Assembly: GCF_014138625.1 (NCBI RefSeq)
Contig: NZ_JACJHY010000002.1
Span: forward strand, 124,001-188,000
Length of the DNA: 64,000 nt
Direction of reading: 5' to 3'
Origin: Aminobacter ciceronei
GTDB lineage: Bacteria; Pseudomonadota; Alphaproteobacteria; Rhizobiales; Rhizobiaceae
The translations under genes and the position numbers were made by a program. The notes beneath the pieces were generated by a model that ran no database searches, was not told the DNA's origin, and was given only the letters and a program-made list of their open reading frames with translations. How positions within the stretch are numbered: position 1 is the first letter of the stretch; every line of letters starts with the position of its first letter. This document shows, piece by piece, positions 1 through 7,903 of this stretch.

Positions 1-23
1 AATCGAGTTCTAGCGCTGCTGTG

Positions 24-989
24 TCAGAGCCAGATGGCGAAGCCGATCAGGCCGATGGCGCCGACCAGGATGGCGTCGGCGGTCCAGTAGAGGCGGAGTG
101 CTGCGCGGATATCCCGGGCATTGGCGTCCCGGCGGCCGCCCGCGCCCATGAAGGCGTCCTCGACCAAAACGCCGCCATAGGCGCGAGGGCCGGCAAGGGC
201 GAGGCCGAGCGCGCCGGCCATGGCGGCCTCGGGCCAGCCGGCATTGGGTGAACGATGTTTTTGGGCGTCGCGCCAGACGGCCTCCCAGGCGGCCTTCGGG
301 TCGGCGCCGGGCACGAGGGAGGCGGCGAGCACGATGGCAAGCGCGGTCAGGCGCGAGGCCGGCAGGTTGATGAGGTCGTCGAAACGGGCGGCGGCCCAGC
401 CGAAGGCTTCGTGGCGGTTGGTGCGGTGGCCGATCATCGAATCGGCGGTGTTGGCCGCCTTGTAGGCGGCACCTCCAGCGAAACCTGAGATGGCGAGCCA
501 GAAGGCAGGTGCGGTGATGCCGTCGGAGAAGTTTTCGGCCAGGCTCTCGATTGCGGCACGGCTGACGCCTGCTTCGTCGAGACGCTCGGGGTCGCGGCCG
601 ACGATTTGCGACACGGCCTTGCGACCGGCAATGATGCCGCCGCTGTCGAGCGCGTCGGCGACCGCCTTCACATGGCTGCCGAGGCTGCGCTGGGCGACGA
701 GGCTGGAAGCGGCGATGGCGGTCAAGAGCATGCCGAGGGGCAGCAAACCGAACAGCCGCTCCAGGGCGAAGGCGATTGTGGCGGGCAGTGTGACGATGAC
801 GACGAGGGCGGCGACACCCCAGATGCGGCGCTGAGCGTCGGTATCGGTGGCTCGGTTGAGGCTGATGTCGAGAAAGGATATCAGCTTGCCGATCCAGATG
901 ACCGGATGACCGATCTTGCGCACAAGTCGGTCCGGATAGCCGAGACCGAGTTCAACCAGAAGCGACAGGAAGGCGAGCGGAAAAGACAT
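24..989 (-). CDS. cobD: Adenosylcobinamide-phosphate synthase CobD/CbiB
   Basis: Integral membrane enzyme of cobalamin synthesis that joins aminopropanol (phosphate) to adenosylcobyric acid. The 321-residue product has the family's N-terminal pattern (GYPDRLVRKIGHPVIWIGKL), several hydrophobic segments, and the conserved ENFSDG and HRTNRHEAFGWAAARFDD blocks. The reading frame stays open to 1106, but family similarity begins at the Met whose ATG lies at 989-987, so I start there; an AAGAAG stretch lies just upstream. This ATG overlaps by two bases the ATG of cobC on the other strand. It could supply corrinoid for the methyltransferase cluster around 43-55 kb. Confidence 0.9.
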   Translation of the reverse strand: MSFPLAFLSLLVELGLGYPDRLVRKIGHPVIWIGKLISFLDISLNRATDTDAQRRIWGVAALVVIVTLPATIAFALERLFGLLPLGMLLTAIAASSLVAQRSLGSHVKAVADALDSGGIIAGRKAVSQIVGRDPERLDEAGVSRAAIESLAENFSDGITAPAFWLAISGFAGGAAYKAANTADSMIGHRTNRHEAFGWAAARFDDLINLPASRLTALAIVLAASLVPGADPKAAWEAVWRDAQKHRSPNAGWPEAAMAGALGLALAGPRAYGGVLVEDAFMGAGGRRDANARDIRAALRLYWTADAILVGAIGLIGFAIWL

Positions 990-2046
990 GACGCTTCTTG
1001 CAGGACGTAGGACAGGGACCGTGGACCACGGCGGCAGCCTGGAACGGGCGAGGGCGCTGTTTCCGGGAGCGCCCGAGCCATTCGTCGACCTGTCGACCGG
1101 GATCAATCCAAACTCCTATCCGCTTTTCGAGCTGCCTGCCACAGCCTTGTCGCGCCTGCCCGAGCCGGGTCGGGCGCGCGACCTCGCAGCGGTTGCCGCA
1201 ACTGCTTACGGTGCGCCCTCGGCCGCCCATGTGGTGCCGGCGCCGGGCACGCAGATTCTATTGCCGCGCATCGCCTCGCTGGTGCGGTCCGGCCGCGCCC
1301 TCGTGCTCGGGCCGACCTATCAGGAACACGCCCGCGCCGCTGCGATCGCCGGTCATCAGGTGGCCGAGACGCGCGATTTCGGGCAGCTTTTCGACGCCGA
1401 CCTCGCCGTCGTGGTCAATCCGAACAACCCTGACGGCCGTGTCGTGCAGCGCAAGGACCTGCTTGAACTGGCCGCCAGCCTGCGCGCCCGCGGTGGGCTT
1501 CTGGTCGTCGACGAGGCGTTCATGGACGTCGGCCCGCAGGCGCAGAGCCTTGCCGGCGACGTCGAACAGAGTGGCCTCGTGGTGCTGCGCTCCTTCGGCA
1601 AGTTCTACGGGCTGGCCGGCATCCGTCTCGGCTTTGCACTGGCCCACCCCGATATCGCCGGTCGATTGGAGGAAGAGCTCGGGCCCTGGTCGGTGGCCGT
1701 ACCGTCGCTCGAGTATGGCATCAAGGCACTGTCGGATGCTGACTGGCAGCGTGAGATGCGGACGACGCTGGCGCATGCCGCGCATCGTCTCGACCAGGCC
1801 TTTGCCCGCGCTGGCGTGATCGTCACCGGTGGCACGTCGCTGTTCCGCCATGTCGACATTTCCGACGCCGCCGGACTGTTCAAGGCACTGGGGCGCGAGG
1901 GTATCCTGGTGCGCGGTTTCACCGATCGACCGACCCAGTTGCGCTGCGGCCTGCCGGGCCACGAAGTCGAGTGGCGGCGGCTTGACGTGGCCCTGGGTGA
2001 CTGGGCGCAGGACCGGGAAGCGGCGAAGAAGGAGGCTGCGCGGTGA
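988..2046 (+). CDS. cobC: Threonine-phosphate decarboxylase CobC
   Basis: PLP-dependent fold-type I enzyme of the CobC/CobD-aminotransferase family, expected to make aminopropanol phosphate for the cobalamin nucleotide loop. Visible motifs are DLSTGINP near the N-terminus, NPNNPDGR, the PLP aspartate block VVDEAFMD, and the Schiff-base lysine in LRSFGKFYGLAGIRLGF. The 352-residue length is normal. ATG at 988 overlaps the cobD start on the opposite strand. GTG at 1021, just before the conserved DHGGSLERA, is a credible alternative start that would remove the overlap. Its 3' end overlaps the next gene by four bases (GTGA). Confidence 0.88.
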   Translation: MTLLAGRRTGTVDHGGSLERARALFPGAPEPFVDLSTGINPNSYPLFELPATALSRLPEPGRARDLAAVAATAYGAPSAAHVVPAPGTQILLPRIASLVRSGRALVLGPTYQEHARAAAIAGHQVAETRDFGQLFDADLAVVVNPNNPDGRVVQRKDLLELAASLRARGGLLVVDEAFMDVGPQAQSLAGDVEQSGLVVLRSFGKFYGLAGIRLGFALAHPDIAGRLEEELGPWSVAVPSLEYGIKALSDADWQREMRTTLAHAAHRLDQAFARAGVIVTGGTSLFRHVDISDAAGLFKALGREGILVRGFTDRPTQLRCGLPGHEVEWRRLDVALGDWAQDREAAKKEAAR

Positions 2047-2546
2047 TCTTTGTCTGCCCGCTTTCGAAGGTCGACGAGACAGTTGCGCGCATCGGGGCCG
2101 AGCGGCTTGTCTCACTGCTTTCGGCCGGAATGGAAATGACGCGGCCAGTGTCGATCCGCGCCGAGAACCACCTTTTGATGAACATGCACGACATCGCGGT
2201 CGAGCAGGACGGCATGACGCTGCCCGGCGAGGCCCATGTGCGGCAATTGCTCGATTTCGCCCGCGCATGGGACCGCTCGCGGCCGCTGGCGATCAATTGC
2301 TGGGCTGGTGTAAGCCGGTCGACGGCGTCGGCCTACATTGTCGCTGCGGCATTCGATCCGTCGCGCGACGAGACGGAGCTTGCCCTGCTGTTGCGGAGAC
2401 TTTCACCAACGGCGACGCCCAATCCGCGGCTGATCGCGGTGGCAGACCACGTTCTGGGACGCAACGGGCGCATGGTGACGGCGATCGCCGCCATCGGTCG
2501 TGGCGCCGATTGTTTCGAGGGCGTGCCGTTCGGGCTGGAGGTCTAG
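2043..2546 (+). CDS. Tyrosine-phosphatase-like protein in the cob operon
   Basis: A 167-residue protein with a CX5R phosphatase-type active-site loop, CWAGVSRSTA, at about residues 85-94, preceded by a hydrophobic strand (PLAIN) as in cysteine-based protein tyrosine phosphatases. It starts with GTG at 2043, overlapping the cobC stop as GTGA, so it is probably translationally coupled to cobC. The coupling suggests a role tied to cobalamin synthesis, for example removing a phosphate, but this is inference. No transmembrane segment or signal peptide is apparent. Confidence 0.7.
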   Translation: MIFVCPLSKVDETVARIGAERLVSLLSAGMEMTRPVSIRAENHLLMNMHDIAVEQDGMTLPGEAHVRQLLDFARAWDRSRPLAINCWAGVSRSTASAYIVAAAFDPSRDETELALLLRRLSPTATPNPRLIAVADHVLGRNGRMVTAIAAIGRGADCFEGVPFGLEV

Positions 2547-2573
2547 GGCGGCCAGGGTTCAGCTTGGCTGGTC

Positions 2574-2715
2574 GTGCGTCCTTCAAGGCCCGCCCGCCGA
2601 TGGGCTGTGCACAACAGCGCGGCCATACGGGCTCACACCTCAGGATGAGGCCGGTCGTGCGACCGCTCACTCCGTTCAGCCGCTATCTTCGATCGGCGAG
2701 CCTTGAAGGACGCAC
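2574..2715. repeat. Intergenic palindromic repeat (RIME/BIME-like)
   Basis: A 16-bp perfect inverted repeat flanks this stretch: 2574-2589 (contains TGCGTCCTTCAAGGC) and 2700-2715 (its reverse complement). An inner, imperfect CGCCGAT pairing and a central CACCTCAGGATGAGG block complete it. It sits between the convergent ends of the phosphatase-like gene (2546) and the creatininase gene (2721). The shape resembles the dispersed intergenic mosaic elements of rhizobia; assignment to a named family is from memory only. Confidence 0.6.
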
Positions 2716-2720
2716 CATCT

Positions 2721-3542
2721 CTACGCCAGCCATTCCGCCAACTTCGCCTTGCGGATGTCCTGCAGCAGGCGAACGAATCCCTTGGCTTGATGCGTGGCCG
2801 TCAGCCGCCCCTTCTCGGCGGTGGCGGCGAGCGCATTGCCGACCACGCCATGTGGGTTGAGATCGCTTGATATCCACGAGAAGCCGTATGGGCCATGTGA
2901 GCGCAGCAGGTCGAACTCGGCCTCAGTGCGCTCGAAGCTGGAGGCAAAGTCCTGGGCCTTTGCCATCTCGACCAGCTCGGGGCGGAAATGCAGCATCAGC
3001 GAAGTCTCGACATCGCCGCCATGAATGCCGAGCTGGATCTCGCGAGGAAGGTAGAGGCCGTCGGGCGTGCCGAAGCGGCCCCAGCTCGAGCGCACCGACA
3101 GGGCGTCGAAGCGCACCCGCAGTTCGCGCGAGACGATGCCCATCACCTCCTCATTGCCGCCATGCGAGGTGACGAACACGAACTTGCGGATGCCCGCGCG
3201 GGCGATCGAGGCGCCGAGTTCGGTCCAGGCGTCGACCAGCATATTGGCGGGCAGGCTGAGCGTGCCGGGTGCCTGCATATGCTCGTCGGACTTGCCGACT
3301 GCCTGGATCGGCAGGAAGCGGGCGTCGAGGTCGTCGGGCAGATGGGCGAAGGTCTCGGCCAGCATGCCTTCCATGATCGAAAGGTCGGTCGAGACGGGCA
3401 GATGCGGGCCGTGTTGCTCGATGGCCGCGACAGGGATGACGGCGATCGTCATTTCCGGATCGAGACCGGCGAAATCGGCCGCCTTGAAGTCGCCCCACCA
3501 GACGCGTCGCTGCTTTTTCGTCACTGCCCGGCCTCGCCGCAT
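2721..3542 (-). CDS. Creatininase-family amidohydrolase
   Basis: A 273-residue member of the creatininase (creatinine amidohydrolase) family of metal-dependent amidohydrolases. Metal-ligand motifs are visible: EQHGPHLPVSTD near residue 43, SHGGNEE near residue 125, and HGGDVETSLML near residue 170. GGAGGG six bases upstream supports the ATG at 3542. It is the last gene of the operon that begins with the XRE-cupin regulator, 50 bases after the GcvT-fusion gene. Creatininase would yield creatine and then sarcosine, which would fit the methylamine theme, but the family also contains formamide hydrolases, so the substrate is open. Confidence 0.85.
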   Translation of the reverse strand: MRRGRAVTKKQRRVWWGDFKAADFAGLDPEMTIAVIPVAAIEQHGPHLPVSTDLSIMEGMLAETFAHLPDDLDARFLPIQAVGKSDEHMQAPGTLSLPANMLVDAWTELGASIARAGIRKFVFVTSHGGNEEVMGIVSRELRVRFDALSVRSSWGRFGTPDGLYLPREIQLGIHGGDVETSLMLHFRPELVEMAKAQDFASSFERTEAEFDLLRSHGPYGFSWISSDLNPHGVVGNALAATAEKGRLTATHQAKGFVRLLQDIRKAKLAEWLA

Positions 3543-3592
3543 GAATTCCCTCCGTCTGAATATGTCAGCGCGGGCGATTTTGTAAGGGGCGG

Positions 3593-6037
3593 CTACATGC
3601 GCACGCGTTCGGCCTTGGGATCGTACATCGGCTTCAGCGAGGCTTCGGCAACAAAACGTTCGCCGGCGATCTCGATCTCGTAGCGCGAACCGAGCACGTC
3701 TGCCTCGGGCTCGTTAGCGCAGGGGACATAACCGAGCCCGATGGCGCCGCCGAGATAATGGCCGTAATTGCCCGAGGTGATCGTGCCGACGATCTTGCCG
3801 TTGCGGACGATGGCCTCGTTGTGGAACAGCAGCGGCTCGGGGTCGGTCAGCCGGAACTGGACCAACCGGCGGGCAAGACCCGCCTCGCGCTTGCGCAGCA
3901 CCGCGTCGCGGCCGATGAAGTCGCCCTTGCCGGTCTTGACCGCAAAGCCGAGTCCGGCCTCCAGAACATGATCCTCGTCGGTGATGTCATGGCCGAAATG
4001 CCGAAAAGCCTTCTCGATGCGGCAGGAATCGAGCGCGTGGAGGCCGCACAGCTTCAGCCCAAGATCGGCGCCGGCTTCCTCGATGACCTCGAATACATGC
4101 GCCGCCTGGTCGGTCGGAATATAGAGCTCCCAACCGAGTTCGCCGACATAGGTGACGCGATGGGCGCGGCCAAGGCCCATGCCGATCTCGATCTCCTGCC
4201 AGGTTCCGAACGGATTTTTGTCGTTGGAGAAATCGTTGGGGCTGACTTTTTCGATCAGCTCCCGCGAATTCGGTCCCATCAGGCAGAGCACCGATCCTGC
4301 CGGAGTTACGTCGGTGATGACGACGAATTCGTCGCGAAGATACCTCCGCAGCCAGGCGAGGTCGCGGCGAAGCGTGGCGCCGGGCACGACGGCCAGGAAG
4401 ACCGTCGGTGAAAGCCGTGTGACCGTCAGGTCGCTTTCGATGCCGCCGCGCTGGTTGAGCATCTGGGTGTAGACGATCCGGCCGGGCTCGACATCCATGT
4501 CGTTGGCGCAGAGGCGCTGCAGATAGGCCAGCGCATCACGGCCCTCGATCTTGATTTTGCCGAAGGAAGTCATGTCGAACAGGCCGACGCCGTTGCGGAC
4601 TGCCAGGTGTTCGTCGCGCTGGTTGTCGAACCAGTTCTGCCGCTTCCAGGAATATCTGTAATCGCGCTCCTGGCCTTCGCGCGCAAACCAGTTGGCGCGC
4701 TCCCAGCCGGCGACTTCGCCGAACACCGCTCCGCGCGCCTTCAGGTGCTCATGCAGGGGCGAGCGCCTGATGTTCCGCGATGTCGCCATCTGGCGATAGG
4801 GGAAATGGTCGGCATAAAGCAGGCCCAGCGTCTCCGAGACGCGCTCCTTGAGATAACGCCGGTTCTTCTGGAATGGCTGGGCGCGGCGGATGTCGACCTC
4901 CCAGAGGTCGAACGGCGCGTCGCCGTCATGGATCCACTGCGCCAGCGCCATGCCGGCACCGCCAGATGAGACGATGCCGATGGAATTGTAGCCGGCGGCG
5001 ACCCAGTAGCCGCCCAGCTCCGGCGCCTCGCCGAGATAATAGCGGTCGTCGGGGGTGAAGCTCTCGGGCCCATTGAAGAAGGTGTGGATGCCGGCGGTTT
5101 CCAGCATCGGCATGCGGTTGACGCCCATTTCGAGGATCGGGGCGAAATGATCCATGTCCTCGGGCAACTGGTCGAAGCAGAAATCCTCGCGGATGCCGTC
5201 CATGCCCCAGGGCTTGGCCACCGGCTCGAACGCGCCGAGCATCATCTTGCCGGCGTCTTCCTTGTAGTAGGCGCATTCGTCGGGCACGCGCAGCACTGGC
5301 AGGCGGCCGAGGCCGGGAATGGCTTCGGTGACGAGGTAGAAATGCTCGCAGGCATGCAGCGGGATGCTGACACCGTTCTTGGCGCCCAGCTCGCGCGCCC
5401 ACATGCCGGCGCAGTTGACGACGATGTCGGTCTCGATGGTTCCCTGTTCGTCGCCTTGCGCCCATGACACGCCGGAAACACGGCCATTCTTCGTCAGGAC
5501 CTTCGTGACCTTGACGTTCTCGATGATCCTTGCACCACGCTGCCGTGCGCCCTTGGCCAAGGCCATCGCGATGTTGGCCGGGTCGCACTGGCCGTCGAGC
5601 GGCAGATGCACGGCACCGACAACGTCGGAGACATTGAGATGCGGATACATCTCCTTGACTTCTCCTGGCGAAATCTCGCGCACGTCGACATTGAAGGCGC
5701 GGGCGAGCGAAGCCTGGCGGTAGATCTCGTGCTTGCGCTCCTCGGTCAGCGCGACGGTGATCGAGCCGACCTGGCGCATGCCGGTGGCGACGCCGGTCTC
5801 TTCCTCGAGCCTGACGTAGAGGTCGGCCGAATACTTCGCCAGCCGGGTCATGTTCTGCGACGCGCGCAACTGTCCGATCAACCCCGCCGCGTGCCATGTC
5901 GTGCCTGAGGTGAGCTGCTTGCGCTCCAGAAGCACGATATCGGTCCAGCCGAGCTTCGCCAGATGATAGGCGACGGAGCAGCCGGACACACCGCCGCCAA
6001 TGATGACGGCGCGGGCACGGGTGGGGATTTCGGTCAT
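3593..6037 (-). CDS. GcvT-fused FAD oxidoreductase (DMG/sarcosine dehydrogenase-like), copy 1
   Basis: An 814-residue two-domain protein. The N-terminal DAO-type FAD domain begins with VIIGGGVSGCSVAYHLAK; His49 in SGTTWHAAG aligns with the histidine that carries covalent FAD in dimethylglycine and sarcosine dehydrogenases. The C-terminal aminomethyltransferase-like (GcvT) half, from about residue 440, has the YVGELGWELY block expected to bind folate, so formaldehyde released by oxidation can go to THF. The frame stays open to 6349, but the DAO domain starts at the ATG at 6037, which overlaps the upstream aminotransferase stop as ATGA. The exact substrate is unknown. Confidence 0.88.
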   Translation of the reverse strand: MTEIPTRARAVIIGGGVSGCSVAYHLAKLGWTDIVLLERKQLTSGTTWHAAGLIGQLRASQNMTRLAKYSADLYVRLEEETGVATGMRQVGSITVALTEERKHEIYRQASLARAFNVDVREISPGEVKEMYPHLNVSDVVGAVHLPLDGQCDPANIAMALAKGARQRGARIIENVKVTKVLTKNGRVSGVSWAQGDEQGTIETDIVVNCAGMWARELGAKNGVSIPLHACEHFYLVTEAIPGLGRLPVLRVPDECAYYKEDAGKMMLGAFEPVAKPWGMDGIREDFCFDQLPEDMDHFAPILEMGVNRMPMLETAGIHTFFNGPESFTPDDRYYLGEAPELGGYWVAAGYNSIGIVSSGGAGMALAQWIHDGDAPFDLWEVDIRRAQPFQKNRRYLKERVSETLGLLYADHFPYRQMATSRNIRRSPLHEHLKARGAVFGEVAGWERANWFAREGQERDYRYSWKRQNWFDNQRDEHLAVRNGVGLFDMTSFGKIKIEGRDALAYLQRLCANDMDVEPGRIVYTQMLNQRGGIESDLTVTRLSPTVFLAVVPGATLRRDLAWLRRYLRDEFVVITDVTPAGSVLCLMGPNSRELIEKVSPNDFSNDKNPFGTWQEIEIGMGLGRAHRVTYVGELGWELYIPTDQAAHVFEVIEEAGADLGLKLCGLHALDSCRIEKAFRHFGHDITDEDHVLEAGLGFAVKTGKGDFIGRDAVLRKREAGLARRLVQFRLTDPEPLLFHNEAIVRNGKIVGTITSGNYGHYLGGAIGLGYVPCANEPEADVLGSRYEIEIAGERFVAEASLKPMYDPKAERVRM

Positions 6038-7215
6038 GCGGCAGACCTCTCGTAGCTGTTGGCGAAGCGCCTCAGGCGGCCGGCGGCCTCCCTCAGCACG
6101 TCGTCGGGCTGGCACAGACTGATGCGGATGTGACCTGCGGCGGCGTCGCCGAAGCTCTTGCCAGGCATGACGGCGACCTTCTCGGCCTCGAGCAGATCCC
6201 AGGCGAATTTCTCGCAGTCGGGTTCGATGGCGCTGACATCGAGCATGACATACATGCCGCCTTCGGAGCCGCGCACGGTGACGTTGTTCAGTCCACGCAT
6301 CTGGTCGACGAACAGGCTGCGGCGGCCGGCATAGGTGGTCGCGATCCATTCAACGCCGAAATCGTTTTCCAGCGCTTCGATCGCCGCGCGGCTGACGAAG
6401 TCGGTCAGGCCGTAGGTGGTGACGAGGTTGAGGTTGATGACCAGCGAGACGAGGTCGGCTGGGGCGGTGAGCCAGCCGATGCGCCAGCCGGTCATGCCGT
6501 GGCTTTTGGACATCGAGTTGATGATGAGCGTGCGTTCGGCCATGCCGGGAAGGGCCCGGGGCGACACATGCTCGCCGCCGCCGAGCGTCCAATAGACCTC
6601 GTCGGAGAGCAGCCAGAGGTCGCGTCGGATGCAAAGCTCGGCGATGTCCTCCAGGCATTTCCTGCTATAGACGGCACCGGTCGGGTTGTTCGGCGTGTTG
6701 ATGAGGATCGAGCGCGTGTTGGGCTTCAGCGCCGTCTCGATCTCTTGGGCACGCGGCTGGAAGCCATCCGATGCGTGCGCCTCGACGACGGTGTAGCCGG
6801 CGCCGGCGGCGCGGAAGGTGCCGGGGTAGGTGGCGTAATAGGGCGCCACGACCACGGCGTGGTCGCCCGGATCATGCGTTGCCTGGACCGCGGCGTAGAG
6901 AGCGGCCTGGCCGCCCGGTGTGGCGATGATTTCGGAAAGTGCGGTGTCGACGCCGCTGCAGCGCGTGGAGATCCTGGCCATGGCAGCACGCAGGCGCGGC
7001 AGGCCGGGCAGTTGTGTGTAGTGGTGGTAGCCGGCGCGCACGGCGTCGACACAGGCCTCGACCGTCTCCGACGGCGTATCGAAATCGTGGTCGCCGACCG
7101 ACAGCATGATGATGTCTTCGCCGGCCTGCTTGCGTGTCATGGCGGCGAAATGCACTTCCCAGCCGTCCTTGCCTGATGGGACGATGCCGGAGATGCGGGC
7201 GGATGGTTTCGGCAT
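6034..7215 (-). CDS. PLP-dependent class I/II aminotransferase
   Basis: A 393-residue fold-type I aminotransferase. It shows the substrate-binding NTPNNPTGA motif, LLSDEVYW with the PLP aspartate, and the Schiff-base lysine in SMSKSHGMTGWRIGW. AGGAG six bases before the ATG at 7215 decides the start over the in-frame ATG at 7230, which would overlap the upstream HAD gene. The stop overlaps the following GcvT-fusion start by four bases, so the two are probably coupled. It may feed or drain an amino-acid product of the flanking demethylating oxidoreductases, but the substrate cannot be read from the sequence. Confidence 0.87.
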   Translation of the reverse strand: MPKPSARISGIVPSGKDGWEVHFAAMTRKQAGEDIIMLSVGDHDFDTPSETVEACVDAVRAGYHHYTQLPGLPRLRAAMARISTRCSGVDTALSEIIATPGGQAALYAAVQATHDPGDHAVVVAPYYATYPGTFRAAGAGYTVVEAHASDGFQPRAQEIETALKPNTRSILINTPNNPTGAVYSRKCLEDIAELCIRRDLWLLSDEVYWTLGGGEHVSPRALPGMAERTLIINSMSKSHGMTGWRIGWLTAPADLVSLVINLNLVTTYGLTDFVSRAAIEALENDFGVEWIATTYAGRRSLFVDQMRGLNNVTVRGSEGGMYVMLDVSAIEPDCEKFAWDLLEAEKVAVMPGKSFGDAAAGHIRISLCQPDDVLREAAGRLRRFANSYERSAA

Positions 7216-7216
7216 C

Positions 7217-7903
7217 TCAGGCTCCTGCATCCTGCAAGGCCGCCAGACGGGCGAGTGTCAGCCTGCTCGTGCCGTCGAGCCGGGGCGTCAGCGCGCCATA
7301 GCCGGTAACCGAAGGATGCGGGGTGCCGCCAGCATGGTTGTGGGTGGCGGTGATGACCAGCACCTGCGCGCCAGCGGCTTCCGCCGCGCGAATGCCTGCC
7401 GGCGCATCCTCGAACACCAGGCAATCTTCCGGCCTGTGGCCGAGCCGCTCAGCACCGAGTAGGAAGCAGTCGGGCGCAGGCTTGCCGTTGGCGACATCCT
7501 CGCTGGTGACCATGATCGGCGGGACAGGCAGGCCCGCGGCCTCCAGCCGGCGCAGTGCCAGCCGGCGCGGTGCCGACGTCACGATCGCCCAGCGCTCGAC
7601 AGGCAGTGCATTGAGGAAGTTCGCTGCACCATGGATCGATGCGATGCCGTCGACGTCGTCGAACTCGGCCTGGGTCAGAGCCTCGACTTCTGCCATGACG
7701 TCGACGCCGGGCAGGTTCAGCCTGCGGATGGTCTCATAGGCCCGAACGCCATGGATGGTCGGCAGGAAGCTCTCGACGTCGAGGCCGTGCTTGATTGCCC
7801 ATGCGCTCCAGACGCGTTCAGTCGAGGCGATCGAGCTCAGGATGGTGCCGTCCATGTCGAACATGAAGGCGCCGAAGGCGCGACCGGAATGGGGAAGGGA
7901 CAT
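7217..7903 (-). CDS. HAD-superfamily phosphatase
   Basis: A 228-residue HAD subfamily IA hydrolase resembling beta-phosphoglucomutase and sugar-phosphate phosphatases. Motif I is FDMDGTIL near residue 17 with the nucleophile Asp. Motif II falls in IVTSAPRR, motif III includes the Lys of NGKPAPD, and motif IV is VFEDAPAGI. The ATG at 7903 shares one base with the TAA of the upstream GcvT-fusion gene (TAATG). The frame is open further upstream, but that stretch lies inside the preceding gene and lacks family similarity. Its role beside two demethylating flavoproteins is unknown. Confidence 0.85.
   Translation of the reverse strand: MSLPHSGRAFGAFMFDMDGTILSSIASTERVWSAWAIKHGLDVESFLPTIHGVRAYETIRRLNLPGVDVMAEVEALTQAEFDDVDGIASIHGAANFLNALPVERWAIVTSAPRRLALRRLEAAGLPVPPIMVTSEDVANGKPAPDCFLLGAERLGHRPEDCLVFEDAPAGIRAAEAAGAQVLVITATHNHAGGTPHPSVTGYGALTPRLDGTSRLTLARLAALQDAGA

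Noticed and set aside
2547-2720. A small RNA or short gene between the phosphatase-like and creatininase genes.
   Set aside because: The stretch is better explained by the 16-bp inverted repeat and its filler, a dispersed intergenic repeat type.
6038-6349. N-terminal extension of the first GcvT-fusion protein by 104 residues.
   Set aside because: The extra stretch is Arg/His-rich, lies inside the aminotransferase gene read in another frame, and the FAD domain starts cleanly at the ATG at 6037.
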